Assembly (NCBI RefSeq): GCF_015277775.1 | Contig: NZ_CP063849.1 | Span: 1,860,001-1,924,000, forward strand | Direction: 5' to 3' | Length of the DNA stretch: 64,000 bases | Origin: Paludibaculum fermentans | GTDB taxonomy: Bacteria > Acidobacteriota > Terriglobia > Bryobacterales > Bryobacteraceae | Part shown: positions 43,790 to 53,123 of the stretch, in pieces | Layout of the letters: every line of letters begins with the position of its first letter | Position numbering within the stretch: the stretch's first letter is position 1 | Translations under genes and position numbers: made by a program | Notes under the pieces: model-generated | What the model saw: only the letters and a program-made list of their open reading frames with translations | Told to the model about the DNA's origin: nothing | The model's database searches: none

Positions 43790-44311
43790 GTGATTCGCGC
43801 GACAAAGAAGGATCTGGCCCGGTCAAGGGTCCTCCGGGACTCCCTTGGAGCGCTCGGCTACCCCGGCTTCGTAAACCTGTTCACCGAAATGGAAGCAGAA
43901 TACGAACACGACCCCGCCATCGTCCTGATCGCCGCGCTTTCCTGTGAGAATCTCGACGATCGAGTGGTCGAGGCGCTGCCCTGGCTCATCCTCCGTTACA
44001 ACGATCTCGATTGGGACTGGATCAAAAAGGAAGCCCGCCAGCGCCAGGCGCAGAACCGTTTAGGCTTCATCGTCAGCCTGGCCCTGCGAGTCGGAGCGTC
44101 GACGTATGGCAACACGGAAAAGCTCCTGAAGCTCTCGGCCATCGAAGAGGACCTCTTTGAATATCGCCTGGACAAAGAGGACACCCTCTGCCGCAAGCTC
44201 CCGCAAGGCGAACGCCAGTGGATCCGCGAAGCCCGCTCCACCGAAGCCCGCCAGTGGAACCTGCTCACGGACCTGAGAGCACAGGACCTCAGCTATAACG
44301 GCGACATTTAG
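43790..44311 (+). CDS. Unrecognised hypothetical protein
   Basis: A 173-residue soluble helical protein divergent from modB. Not recognised. The central YEHDPAIVLIAALSCENLDDRVVEALPWLILRYNDLDWDWIKKEARQRQAQNRLGF-like region looks like a compact helical domain with acidic and aromatic residues. Start is a GTG placed directly after GAGGA, so the true start may be different. It could be a regulator or antitoxin-type protein; no partner gene is adjacent. Confidence 0.6.
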   Translation: MIRATKKDLARSRVLRDSLGALGYPGFVNLFTEMEAEYEHDPAIVLIAALSCENLDDRVVEALPWLILRYNDLDWDWIKKEARQRQAQNRLGFIVSLALRVGASTYGNTEKLLKLSAIEEDLFEYRLDKEDTLCRKLPQGERQWIREARSTEARQWNLLTDLRAQDLSYNGDI

Positions 44312-44370
44312 CCAGCCGTCCAACGCGATTTAACAAGGCAACACGTGGGACGGCGGACCCCCAGGTCGGC

Positions 44371-44390
44371 GCGGGGTCCCCTGACCCCGC
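44371..44390. terminator. Hairpin between convergent hypothetical and RND gene
   Basis: GCGGGGTC (44371-44378) pairs with GACCCCGC (44383-44390) around a 4-nt loop, between the stop codons of convergent genes. No T tract. Such GGGGTC hairpins are common between genes in GC-rich genomes. Confidence 0.5.
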
Positions 44391-44401
44391 CTCATGCCAC
44401 C

Positions 44402-47400
44402 TTAGTCCGCCGCGGCCCCAGCCAGACTCCCCGTAGCGACTGACCCTCTCCGCTGGAACCTCGCCTGCAACCCCGCCAGGTACGTATACACCACCGGAGT
44501 CAGATACAGCGTCACCACCTGCGAGAACACCAGTCCGCCCACCACGCACAACCCCAGCGGCCGCCGGGCCTCGCCGCCCGCGCCATAGCCAAACGCGATC
44601 GGCAGCGCGCCCAGCAAGGCAGCCATGGTCGTCATCATGATCGGCCGGAACCGCACCAGGCAGCCCTCGTAGATCGCCTCCAGCGGTGCCTTCCCATGAT
44701 GCCGCTCCGCCTCCAGCGCGAAGTCGATCTGCATAATGGCGTTCTTCTTCACGATGCCGATCAGCAGGATCAGCCCCACATACGAGTAAATGTTCAAGTC
44801 CAGCTTGAACAACCACAGCGTCAGCAACGCCCCGAAGCCGGCCGACGGCAGGCCCGACAGAATCGTCAGCGGATGGATGAAGCTTTCATACAGAACACCC
44901 AGCACGATGTACACCACGACCACGGCCAGCAGCAGCAGGATGCCCAGGTTCTTCATCGACTTCTGGAACGCCTGCGCCGTGCCTTGGAATATGGTGGTAA
45001 TCGTGGCCGGCAGATGCGTCCGCGACAGCTCCTCAATCTGGTCCACGGCGTTGCCCAGCGACATGCCCGGCCGCAGGTTGAACGACACCGTCACCGCCGG
45101 CAACTGCCCGTAGTGATTGATCGTCTGCGGACCCGCCGAAGGCTCCAGCCGCGCCAGCGAATCCAATGGCACCAGTTCGCCCTTGCCCGACTTCACATAC
45201 AGCCGCGACATGAACGACGGATCCGATTGGTACGCCCGGTCGACCTCCATCAGCACCCGGTATTGGTTGTTCGGAGCGTAGATCGTCGAGATCCAGCGCG
45301 GCCCATACGCATTGAACAGCGCGGTCTCGATCTGCTCCGGCGTCACATCGAACTTGGCTGCCCGGTCCCGCTCAATCTGCACCGTCATCTGCGGACTGCG
45401 GATCTGTAAGTCGCTGGTCACATCCATCAGCGCCGGCAGCTTCGCCACTTCCTTCTCGAAGGCCTGGCTGCTCTTGTACAGCTCGTCGATATTCGTGCCC
45501 AGTAGTGTGAACTGGTACAGGCTCTTGGAGAGCGTGCCGCCCACGCGGATCACCGGCGGATTCTGTAGGAACACCCGCATCCCAGTCATGTTGTTCAGCC
45601 GCGGCCGGAACGACTCGATCAGTTCATCGGCGCTCAACGCGCGCTCATGGCGCGGCTTCAGGTGCATGAACATACGCCCGAAGTTCGGTCCGCCCAGGCT
45701 GATGTTGGCGCTGCCGCCGCCCACGCTCGACATGAACGACTCGACATTGGGATCGTTCCGCACGATCTCGGCCAGCTTCTTCTGGGTCTCCATCATCTCC
45801 AGGTGGGAAGCGCCCTGCGCCGCCTCGGTAATCGCTAGAATCTGGCTGGTGTCCTCGCTGGGAATGAAGCCCTTCGGCACCTGCAGGAACAGCCAACCCG
45901 TCGCGACCAGGATGACGAACGAGAAGGCCAGGGTCAGCGCGCGCCGCCGCAGCGTCCACTGCAGGGTCACGTCATAGACATGCAGCATCCAGTCGAAAAA
46001 GCGCTCCGTCGTCCGGTAGAACCAGCCCTCCTCGCCCAGCCGGTGAGCCCGCAGGAACCGGCTGCACAGCATCGGGGTCAGTGTCACCGACACCACACCG
46101 GAGATCAGGATCGCCACGACGATCGTCACCGAAAACTCGCGGAACAGCCGGCCAAGGATGCCGCCCATGAACAGCAGCGGGATGAACACGGCCGCCAGCG
46201 AAATGGTCATCGACACGATGGTGAAGCCGACTTCGCGCGACCCGTTCAGCGCCGCCTCCATCGGTCCCTCGCCGTCCTCCATGTGCCGCACGATGTTCTC
46301 GAGCATCACGATCGCATCGTCCACCACGAACCCGATCGCCAGGATGAGCGCCATCAGCGACAGGTTGTCCAGGCTGTAGCCGCACAGGTACATCACTGAG
46401 AACGTGCCGATCAGCGAGAACGGCAGCGCCAGGCTCGGGATCACCGTCGCCGAGAGCTTGCGTAGGAACAGGAAGATCACCATCACCACCAGCGCCAGGG
46501 TCAGCGCCATGGTGAACTGGATATCCACAAATGACTCGCGAATCGTGTCGGAGCGGTCGTAGAGCACGTCCAGCATGGCCGCCGGAGGCAGTTGCAGCCG
46601 GAACGACGGCAGCAACTCCCGCACGGAGTTCGCCACCTCCATCGCATTCGTGCCCGGCTGCCTCTGCACCGCCAGGACAATCGCCCGGTTGCTCTTCTCG
46701 TGCGTGTTGAACCAGGACGCGATCTTGTCCTCTTCCACGCTGTCGAAGACCGTGGCCAGCTCTTCCAGCCGCACCGGAGCGCCGTTCTTATACGCCACCA
46801 CCAGCGGCTTGTACGCCTCGGCCGACGTCAACTGGCCCGTCGCCTGCACCGTCAGCATGCGATCCGGCCCGTACAGCGTGCCTGTCGGCAGGTTCACGTT
46901 GTGCTTCCGGATGGCGGCCTCCACTTCGTCGATCCCGATGCCCCTCGCGTTCATCTCCCGCGGACTCACCTGCACGCGCACCGCATACTTCTGCGACCCG
47001 AACACCTGCACCTGCGCCACGCCGCTCACCATCGAGATGCGCTGGGCCATCATCGTATCGGCGAACTCGTTCATCTGGTACAACGGCATCGACTTCGAGC
47101 TCAACGCCAGGAAGATCACCGGCTGATCGGCCGGATTCACCTTGCGGAACGTCGGCGGAGTCGGCATGCCCGCCGGCAGCAGCGGAGACGCCTGGGCAAT
47201 CGCCGCCTGTACGTCCTGCGCGGCTCCATCCAGTTCACGGCTCATGTCGAACTGCAGGGTCACGCTGGTCACGCCCAGCGAGTTCGACGAAGTCATCGAA
47301 TCCAGGCCGGCAATGGTCGAGAACTGCCGTTCCAGCGGAGTCGCCACGGCCGACGCCATGGTCTCCGGATTCGCGCCCGGCAGGCTGGCGCTCACCATCA

Positions 47401-47533
47401 GAGTGGGGAAATCGACGTTCGGCAGGTCGCTCACCGGCAGCGCCTGGTAAGCCACGGATCCGAACAGCGCAATCGCCAGCATCAGCAGCGTCGTGGCGAC
47501 GGGCCGGCGGATGAAGATCTCTGAGAAGTTCAT
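44402..47533 (-). CDS. RND multidrug efflux permease (MdtB/MdtC-like)
   Basis: A 1043-residue HAE1-type permease of normal length. It begins MNFSEIFIRRPVATTLLMLA and has GFVVDDAIVMLENI with the paired Asp of helix 4, RRPLGLCVVGGLVFSQVVTL near the end, and a short basic tail. The F-SEIFIRRPVA-T start and the domain order fit MdtB/MdtC-type pumps, which expel drugs and bile salts. It overlaps the upstream adaptor gene by four bases. Unlike the other RND gene in this window it is not fused to an outer-membrane factor, and none is in the operon. Confidence 0.93.
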   Translation of the reverse strand: MNFSEIFIRRPVATTLLMLAIALFGSVAYQALPVSDLPNVDFPTLMVSASLPGANPETMASAVATPLERQFSTIAGLDSMTSSNSLGVTSVTLQFDMSRELDGAAQDVQAAIAQASPLLPAGMPTPPTFRKVNPADQPVIFLALSSKSMPLYQMNEFADTMMAQRISMVSGVAQVQVFGSQKYAVRVQVSPREMNARGIGIDEVEAAIRKHNVNLPTGTLYGPDRMLTVQATGQLTSAEAYKPLVVAYKNGAPVRLEELATVFDSVEEDKIASWFNTHEKSNRAIVLAVQRQPGTNAMEVANSVRELLPSFRLQLPPAAMLDVLYDRSDTIRESFVDIQFTMALTLALVVMVIFLFLRKLSATVIPSLALPFSLIGTFSVMYLCGYSLDNLSLMALILAIGFVVDDAIVMLENIVRHMEDGEGPMEAALNGSREVGFTIVSMTISLAAVFIPLLFMGGILGRLFREFSVTIVVAILISGVVSVTLTPMLCSRFLRAHRLGEEGWFYRTTERFFDWMLHVYDVTLQWTLRRRALTLAFSFVILVATGWLFLQVPKGFIPSEDTSQILAITEAAQGASHLEMMETQKKLAEIVRNDPNVESFMSSVGGGSANISLGGPNFGRMFMHLKPRHERALSADELIESFRPRLNNMTGMRVFLQNPPVIRVGGTLSKSLYQFTLLGTNIDELYKSSQAFEKEVAKLPALMDVTSDLQIRSPQMTVQIERDRAAKFDVTPEQIETALFNAYGPRWISTIYAPNNQYRVLMEVDRAYQSDPSFMSRLYVKSGKGELVPLDSLARLEPSAGPQTINHYGQLPAVTVSFNLRPGMSLGNAVDQIEELSRTHLPATITTIFQGTAQAFQKSMKNLGILLLLAVVVVYIVLGVLYESFIHPLTILSGLPSAGFGALLTLWLFKLDLNIYSYVGLILLIGIVKKNAIMQIDFALEAERHHGKAPLEAIYEGCLVRFRPIMMTTMAALLGALPIAFGYGAGGEARRPLGLCVVGGLVFSQVVTLYLTPVVYTYLAGLQARFQRRGSVATGSLAGAAAD

Positions 47534-48732
47534 GACAGCAGCCTCACTTTCGAGCCCGAGGTCAACCGCAGCTGCCCTTCGGTCACTACCTGTTCACCTG
47601 CTTCCACACCACTCTCCACCGCCACCAGGTCCCCGCTGCGCGCGCCCACTTTGACCGTCCGCATCTCCACCGTGTTGTCTGCCTTCATGACGTAGACGAA
47701 ATCGCCGGACTGCCCCGTCTGCAGGCTCTTCGACGGCACCACGACCGAGTTCGGCTTCTCGGACAGGCGCAGCGTCACGTCCAGGATCTGGCCCGGCCAG
47801 AACTTGGCCGCGCTGTTCGCGAACTTCGCCTTCAACTTGAGGGTGCCCGTGGCCTCATCCACCGTGTTCTCGATGAACGCCAGCGCCCCCTCCACCGGAG
47901 TCTCCTTCGAACCCTGCTCGGCCACCTTCACCAGCAACTGGCCCGCCCCCATCTTCGACCGCAGGTTGCTCACGTTCTTCTCTGCAATGGAGAACGTCAC
48001 ATACACCGGTTGGATCTGCCGGATCGTCACCAGCTCCACATCGGTGGCCTTCACGAGGTTCCCCTGCTTGACGAGGATGCTGCCCGTCCGACCGTCGATG
48101 GGCGACCTGATGCTGCAGTACGCCAGGTCGAGCTTCGCGCGATCCAGCGTCGCCTGGTCCGCCCGCAGCGTGGCGCCGATGCTCTCCAGGGTGGCCTGGT
48201 CGGCTCGAACGGCTTCCATCCGCGCCGACGCTTCCGTCCGCGTCTGGTCGGCCTGCTCCTTCGAGAACACGCCCTCCTTGGCCAGCTCCTCATACCGCTT
48301 GGCCTGCGCTTCGTAGTATTTGTGCTGGGCCTGATCCTTGGCCAGCGTGGCCTCAGTCTGCTTCAGCAGCGCCTGGTCGCGGGCCAGGCTCGCCTCCGCC
48401 TGCCGCACCGCCTGCTCGAACGGCCGGGTGTCGATCTGGAACAGCAGTTGCCCGGTCCGGACCGCATCGCCCTCAGTGAAGTGGACTTTGTTCAACACCC
48501 CGCCCACCTGGGACTTCACCGTGATCGTGATGAACGCTTCGACGCTGCCTATGGTCCGCAGCTCCACCGGCATGCTTTGCACGATTGCCGCGGCCACGCG
48601 CACCGGAGCCGCCGGAGCCGAGGCCACCGCTGTTGCGCTCTTGGCCGAGCATCCGGCCAGCGCCAGCAGGGCTGTTCCTAAAATCAGATAGAGTCCGGCC
48701 CCAGGGCCGCAGGCGGTTTGTTTCCGTTGCAT
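47530..48732 (-). CDS. RND efflux adaptor lipoprotein
   Basis: A 400-residue membrane fusion protein. A lipoprotein signal ends in LALAGC with lipid Cys28. It has a lipoyl half (SQVGGVLNKVHFTEGDAVRT), a long coiled-coil hairpin (QAEASLARDQALLKQTEATL...), the second lipoyl half (CSIRSPIDGRTGSILVKQGN) and the beta-barrel domain. Start is the ATG at 48732 with GAGAGG upstream. The gene precedes the permease gene and shares its reading region by four bases. Confidence 0.92.
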   Translation of the reverse strand: MQRKQTACGPGAGLYLILGTALLALAGCSAKSATAVASAPAAPVRVAAAIVQSMPVELRTIGSVEAFITITVKSQVGGVLNKVHFTEGDAVRTGQLLFQIDTRPFEQAVRQAEASLARDQALLKQTEATLAKDQAQHKYYEAQAKRYEELAKEGVFSKEQADQTRTEASARMEAVRADQATLESIGATLRADQATLDRAKLDLAYCSIRSPIDGRTGSILVKQGNLVKATDVELVTIRQIQPVYVTFSIAEKNVSNLRSKMGAGQLLVKVAEQGSKETPVEGALAFIENTVDEATGTLKLKAKFANSAAKFWPGQILDVTLRLSEKPNSVVVPSKSLQTGQSGDFVYVMKADNTVEMRTVKVGARSGDLVAVESGVEAGEQVVTEGQLRLTSGSKVRLLS

Positions 48733-48989
48733 CCAATGCCTCTCAGAATGTCCTAGAACGCCAGCCAGTCTTTGCTGCCGCACGACGGGGCGGCCTGCCG
48801 AATGATCCCTGCGAAACAGCCAGGGCTGCGTGCGGCCCCCAGAGCTGCACGGCGATGCCTGGCGGATCAGACCCGATAGCTCTCTAATTTATCAGGCTAT
48901 TGGACCCTCGCGTAAGGCGGCCCAACTATTTACACTATCTCGATAGGAAATAGTGCAATCGTTTCCCAGTCTCGTGCATCTAAACCGTC
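48733..48989. promoter_or_regulatory. Divergent promoter region between efflux operon and TonB receptor
   Basis: 257 bases with no gene. CACTAT (48933-48938) and ATAGTG (48950-48955) form an inverted repeat around an inner CTATC-TCGA-TAGG element, 34 bases before the receptor ATG. The inner element reads CCTATCGAGATAG on the other strand and resembles the palindromes upstream of the PEP-CTERM genes. Confidence 0.4.
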
Positions 48990-51833
48990 ATGAAGATGCT
49001 TCAATGGCTCGCTCTGTCCCTAATTCTGGCATTGGGCGCCACCTCCTGCTTCGGTCAGGCGGCCGCCATGAACGGCCAGATCGTCGGCACGATTACTGAC
49101 CCGGCCGGGTCCGTCGTACCGAATGCCACCGTCAAGGCCGTCAACACCGGCACGGGCTTCAGCCAGTCGACCACCACAACCAGCAGCGGCCTCTACCGCT
49201 TCAACATCCTGCCGCTCGGCCTGTATGAGATCACGGTCGATTCGGCCGGCTTCTCCACCGTCAAGCGCACCGGCATCGAACTCAACGCCGGCGTCACGGT
49301 GACGGCGGACATCACCCTGGCCGTGAAGGGCGTCGCCTCCGAGGTGGTCGTCTCGGCCGCCGCTCCGGTCGTCGACCCCAGCCGGACAGATCAAGGCAGC
49401 ACGCTCAGCAGCAATGCCATCACCAACCTGCCGCTGCTCTCCCGCAATCCCTACAACTTCATCCTCCAGCAGCCCAACGTCAGCGGCCGCGGCAACACCG
49501 AGTTCGGCGTCCCGCGCAAAGTGAACGCCAACGGCTTCACGGGCCGCATCAACTACCAGCTTGACGGCAGCAACAACGTCCAGAGCGACCGCGCCGGCAT
49601 CCGCCTGCTGCCCATCTCCGACACCTGGGTGCAGGAGATCCAACAGGTGAACAACGGCTTCTCGCCCGAGTTCGGCAACACCGTAGGGACCGTCTTCAAC
49701 ACGATCACCAAGTCCGGCGCCAACGACCTGCACGGCGAAGCCGGCTACATCTTCCGCCGCACGCCCTTCAGCGCCCGCCCCGCCCTGCTCGCCTACAACC
49801 GCCCCACGCCCGATGTGAACGTCGACGCGGGCTTTGCCGATGCCGGCGGCCGCCTGGTGCGCGACAAGGTGTTCTGGTTCGGCTCCTATGAGAAGGTGAA
49901 GCGCGACCTGCCCAATACCGTCTCCGCCACCCCCTCCGACATCGCCGCCCTGGGCCTGCCCGCCTCCTTCGCCGACGCCATCCCGTTCAACCAGAACGTG
50001 ACCTTCTTTATGGCCAAGGTGGACTACCAGCTCAACGCCTCCAACCGCCTGTCCATCCGCTACAACGGCCACCGCAACGACTCGCCGTATAACAACGGCG
50101 GCGGCCTGGTGCTGGTCGACCGCACCTACAATTTCGTCGACCGCTCGCACGGCGGCGCCGTCCAGTTGATCTCCATCATCTCCCCGCGCATGGTGAACGA
50201 GTTCCGCATGCAGATCCCTTACCGGGCCCAGCAGCAGAACCGCTTCGAGGGGACCGGCACCGGCCCGGCCATCACCATCCCGGGTGTCGCCAGCTTCGGC
50301 AACTCGCTGGATGTCGGCTTCAACTACGAAGAGACGACGCCTGAGTTCTCAGACAACTTCAGCCTCAACCTGGGCTCGCACTCGCTGAAGTTCGGGGCCA
50401 GCTACCGCGGCATCCGCGATACGCAGGTGCAGAGCACCAGCGCCAACTACACGTTCCCCTCCATCGCCGCCTATCTCGCGGCGAAGGCCGGCACCGCGCC
50501 CAAGGGCTACACGACATTCGTCCAGACCGTGGGTGAGCCGTCCATCAAGTACAACTCCAACTTCACCAGCGTCTATGGCCAGGACAGTTGGAAGCCGCGC
50601 GCCAACATCACGATCATCTACGGCCTGCGCTACGACGTGTACTCGCCGCCCTCGGCCAACAGCAGCTCGCCCTACCCCACCTCGCAGAAGTTCAAGACCG
50701 ACCGCAACAACTTCGCTCCGCGCCTGGGCATCGCCTGGGGCCTCGGCAAGACCGTGGTGCGCGCCAGCGGCGGCATCTTCTACGACCCGTTCCAGACCGA
50801 CACCTACCGCAAGTCGATCCTGAACAACGGCACGCCCATCTTCTTCAACATCAGCACCGGCCCCGGCACCTCGTATGCTCCGTCGTTCCCCAGCGTCTTC
50901 AACGGCGTTCCGGCCGGCTTCACCCTGTCGCTGCAGGACATCACCACCGTGGCCTCCGACTTCGCCACGCTCTACTCCGCCAACGCGAACGTGAGCGTCA
51001 GCCGTGAGCTCGCCAACAATCTGGGCTTCACCGCCACTTACCTCTTCACCCGGGGCAACCGCCTGCCCGTGTGGCGCAACATCAATCTCGGCCTCACCGG
51101 CCAGACTCTGGCGGACGGCCGCCCGATCTTCGGCGGAGCCCGCCCCAACGCCGCCTACGGCAACGTGCTCTCGGCCGAGTCAGTGGGCCAGTCCAGCTAC
51201 AACGGCCTGAACCTCACCCTAAACCGGCGCCTGACGCACGGCCTGGAGGTCTTCGGGACCTACACCTGGTCGCATGCCATCGACGACGCTCCGGAGCAGA
51301 ACAACATCGATAGCGGCGCCTTCCTGCTGTCGGATCCCACCAACCGCCGCCGCGATCGTGGCAACGCCTTGACCGACCGCCGCCACGCCTTCAACGCGAA
51401 TGCGCTCTGGACCCCGACCGCCAGCCTGGGCAACAAGGCCGTGAACTACCTGGCGAACAACAACCGCATCGCCCTGGCCGTCGTGATGCAGAAGGGCGAA
51501 CTGTTCAACATGGGCAGCAACCGCCCCCTGAACGGCGACGCGTCCACCGCCAGCACCTACCAGCGCCCGCTGTTCATCGGCCGCAACACGCTCAACGCAC
51601 CCGCGACCTATGAGTTCAACCTGCGCTACTCCCGGCTCTTCGCCATCGGCGAGCGCTGGAAGCCCGAGTTCTTTGCCGAGACGACGAACATCTTCAACCA
51701 CACCAACGTCACCGGCATCAACAGCAACGCCACGGTGGATACGGCCGGCAACATCACGGCCCTGCCGAACCAGGCATGGACCTCAGCCATGGACCAGCGC
51801 CTGATCCAGTTTGGCCTCAAGCTGAACTTCTAG
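48990..51833 (+). CDS. TonB-dependent receptor with N-terminal carboxypeptidase-like regulatory domain
   Basis: A 947-residue outer-membrane protein. The signal peptide is MKMLQWLALSLILALGATSC-FGQA. Residues 27-115 are a beta-sandwich regulatory domain (GTITDPAGSVVPNATVKAVN). A plug domain and a 22-strand barrel follow, with the last residue Phe (FGLKLNF), as required by the Bam machinery. This architecture is abundant in Acidobacteriota, where such receptors are often linked to carbohydrate uptake; the substrate is unknown. The gene is transcribed away from an RND efflux operon. No clear Shine-Dalgarno is seen before the ATG. Confidence 0.9.
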   Translation: MKMLQWLALSLILALGATSCFGQAAAMNGQIVGTITDPAGSVVPNATVKAVNTGTGFSQSTTTTSSGLYRFNILPLGLYEITVDSAGFSTVKRTGIELNAGVTVTADITLAVKGVASEVVVSAAAPVVDPSRTDQGSTLSSNAITNLPLLSRNPYNFILQQPNVSGRGNTEFGVPRKVNANGFTGRINYQLDGSNNVQSDRAGIRLLPISDTWVQEIQQVNNGFSPEFGNTVGTVFNTITKSGANDLHGEAGYIFRRTPFSARPALLAYNRPTPDVNVDAGFADAGGRLVRDKVFWFGSYEKVKRDLPNTVSATPSDIAALGLPASFADAIPFNQNVTFFMAKVDYQLNASNRLSIRYNGHRNDSPYNNGGGLVLVDRTYNFVDRSHGGAVQLISIISPRMVNEFRMQIPYRAQQQNRFEGTGTGPAITIPGVASFGNSLDVGFNYEETTPEFSDNFSLNLGSHSLKFGASYRGIRDTQVQSTSANYTFPSIAAYLAAKAGTAPKGYTTFVQTVGEPSIKYNSNFTSVYGQDSWKPRANITIIYGLRYDVYSPPSANSSSPYPTSQKFKTDRNNFAPRLGIAWGLGKTVVRASGGIFYDPFQTDTYRKSILNNGTPIFFNISTGPGTSYAPSFPSVFNGVPAGFTLSLQDITTVASDFATLYSANANVSVSRELANNLGFTATYLFTRGNRLPVWRNINLGLTGQTLADGRPIFGGARPNAAYGNVLSAESVGQSSYNGLNLTLNRRLTHGLEVFGTYTWSHAIDDAPEQNNIDSGAFLLSDPTNRRRDRGNALTDRRHAFNANALWTPTASLGNKAVNYLANNNRIALAVVMQKGELFNMGSNRPLNGDASTASTYQRPLFIGRNTLNAPATYEFNLRYSRLFAIGERWKPEFFAETTNIFNHTNVTGINSNATVDTAGNITALPNQAWTSAMDQRLIQFGLKLNF

Positions 51834-51840
51834 ACAGAAC

Positions 51841-51872
51841 GCGGCCCCGGGGAGCAACCTCTCCGGGGCCGC
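51841..51872. terminator. Terminator between TonB receptor and thiolase gene
   Basis: A 10-bp perfect stem GCGGCCCCGG (51841-51850) with CCGGGGCCGC (51863-51872), extended inside by GAG/CTC. It sits between two convergent stop codons. No T tract follows, so termination strength is uncertain. Confidence 0.65.
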
Positions 51873-51879
51873 ATCGCTT

Positions 51880-53082
51880 CTAGACCGGCTTCAGGACAGT
51901 ACAGACTGAAGCGCAGATGGGCCCGCCGATATTGAACGTGGCCGCCGCCCGCGCATTCCTTACCTGCAACTCCGCAGGGACCTTCCCCAACAACTGCCAG
52001 GCGCTCCAACCGATCATGGCAATGCCCGTCGCTCCGATCGGGTGTCCCTTGGCGATCAACCCGCCCGACGTGTTGATGCCGCACTCGCCATCCGGCCGCG
52101 CCTTGCCGTCCACCCAGTACTGGGCGCCCTTGCCCGGCGCCGCCTTCCCAATCACTTCCGTCCCCAGCGCCCCCATCACCGTGAAGCAGTCGTGTACTTC
52201 GGCCACGTTGACGTCAGCCGGACCCAGACCCGACATCGCATAGGCGGTGTTCATGGCGCGGCGCGCTCCGGCCGGACGCAGGACATCGCGTCCTTCCTTC
52301 TTCAACGGATCCGTGGCCTGGCCCCAGCCGGCGATCTCGACGCAATCGGCCTTGGCGACATCTAGACGGGCCAGTCCTTCCTCGGTCGCCAGGATCAGCG
52401 CCGCATAGCCGTCGGTGATCTGCGAACAGTCATAGGTCTTCAACGGCAGGCCGTCCACGACATAGCGGTTGATACCCTCGATCGCCATCGCCTGCGCCAG
52501 CGTGATCTGCACCTTGCTCATTTGGGCGTATGGGTTGAACTTGGCGTTGGCGTACTCTTCCACCGCGATCTGGGCCAGGTGCTCCTCGGCCACGCCGTAC
52601 TCGGCCATGTAGCTCTGCATGACCTCGGCGAAGATGTGCGGGAACACGAACGTCTTCCCGGCCCGCTCGTCCGGGTGGGAGAAGTAGCCCAGCACCTTGC
52701 CGATGAGCTTGCCGTCCATCTTGCCCTCGGCGTCGCGCATCTTCTCATAGCCCACGGCGATGCCGGTCTCGCCCATGCCCAGTTGCAGCTTCTGGATGAC
52801 GGAGAGGACGGCCTGGCCGCCGGAGGCGCAGGCGTTCTCGACAGCCTCCATCGGCTTGCTCTCCAGGCCGGGCACCATGGCCAGCAGGCCCGACAACAGC
52901 CCCTGCTCATTCAAGGAGAAGTTGCAGGCCGCGCCGACCGAGGCGACATCCAGGGCCGCTGCTTCCACGCCGATCGACTGGCAAGCGCCTGTCACAGCGT
53001 TGGCGAGGATCCCAGGAACGGTCTGGCCCAGCAGCTTCCCGAACTTGGAGGTATGAAACGCGGCTATATAGATCTTCTTCAT
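51880..53082 (-). CDS. Thiolase-superfamily enzyme (acetyl-CoA acetyltransferase-like)
   Basis: A 400-residue thiolase. The nucleophile Cys85 lies in VENACASGG; HDCF and GGLIAKGHPIGATG carry the conserved His, and a third catalytic Cys near the C-terminus is in ASVCTV. The CoA-binding family order fits degradative or SCP2-type thiolases (the ENACASGG spelling). In the leftward operon it follows a hydrolase and a short-chain dehydrogenase, which suggests fatty acid or polyketide-like metabolism. Confidence 0.88.
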   Translation of the reverse strand: MKKIYIAAFHTSKFGKLLGQTVPGILANAVTGACQSIGVEAAALDVASVGAACNFSLNEQGLLSGLLAMVPGLESKPMEAVENACASGGQAVLSVIQKLQLGMGETGIAVGYEKMRDAEGKMDGKLIGKVLGYFSHPDERAGKTFVFPHIFAEVMQSYMAEYGVAEEHLAQIAVEEYANAKFNPYAQMSKVQITLAQAMAIEGINRYVVDGLPLKTYDCSQITDGYAALILATEEGLARLDVAKADCVEIAGWGQATDPLKKEGRDVLRPAGARRAMNTAYAMSGLGPADVNVAEVHDCFTVMGALGTEVIGKAAPGKGAQYWVDGKARPDGECGINTSGGLIAKGHPIGATGIAMIGWSAWQLLGKVPAELQVRNARAAATFNIGGPICASVCTVLKPV

Positions 53083-53123
53083 GGCGTACCTTCATTGTCC
53101 CGCCAGGAAGCACCGGTTTGCAC

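Noticed and set aside
49020-50150. 376-codon open frame on the - strand opposite the TonB receptor
   Set aside because: Gly/Val-rich shadow of the receptor's third codon positions; no homology signs.
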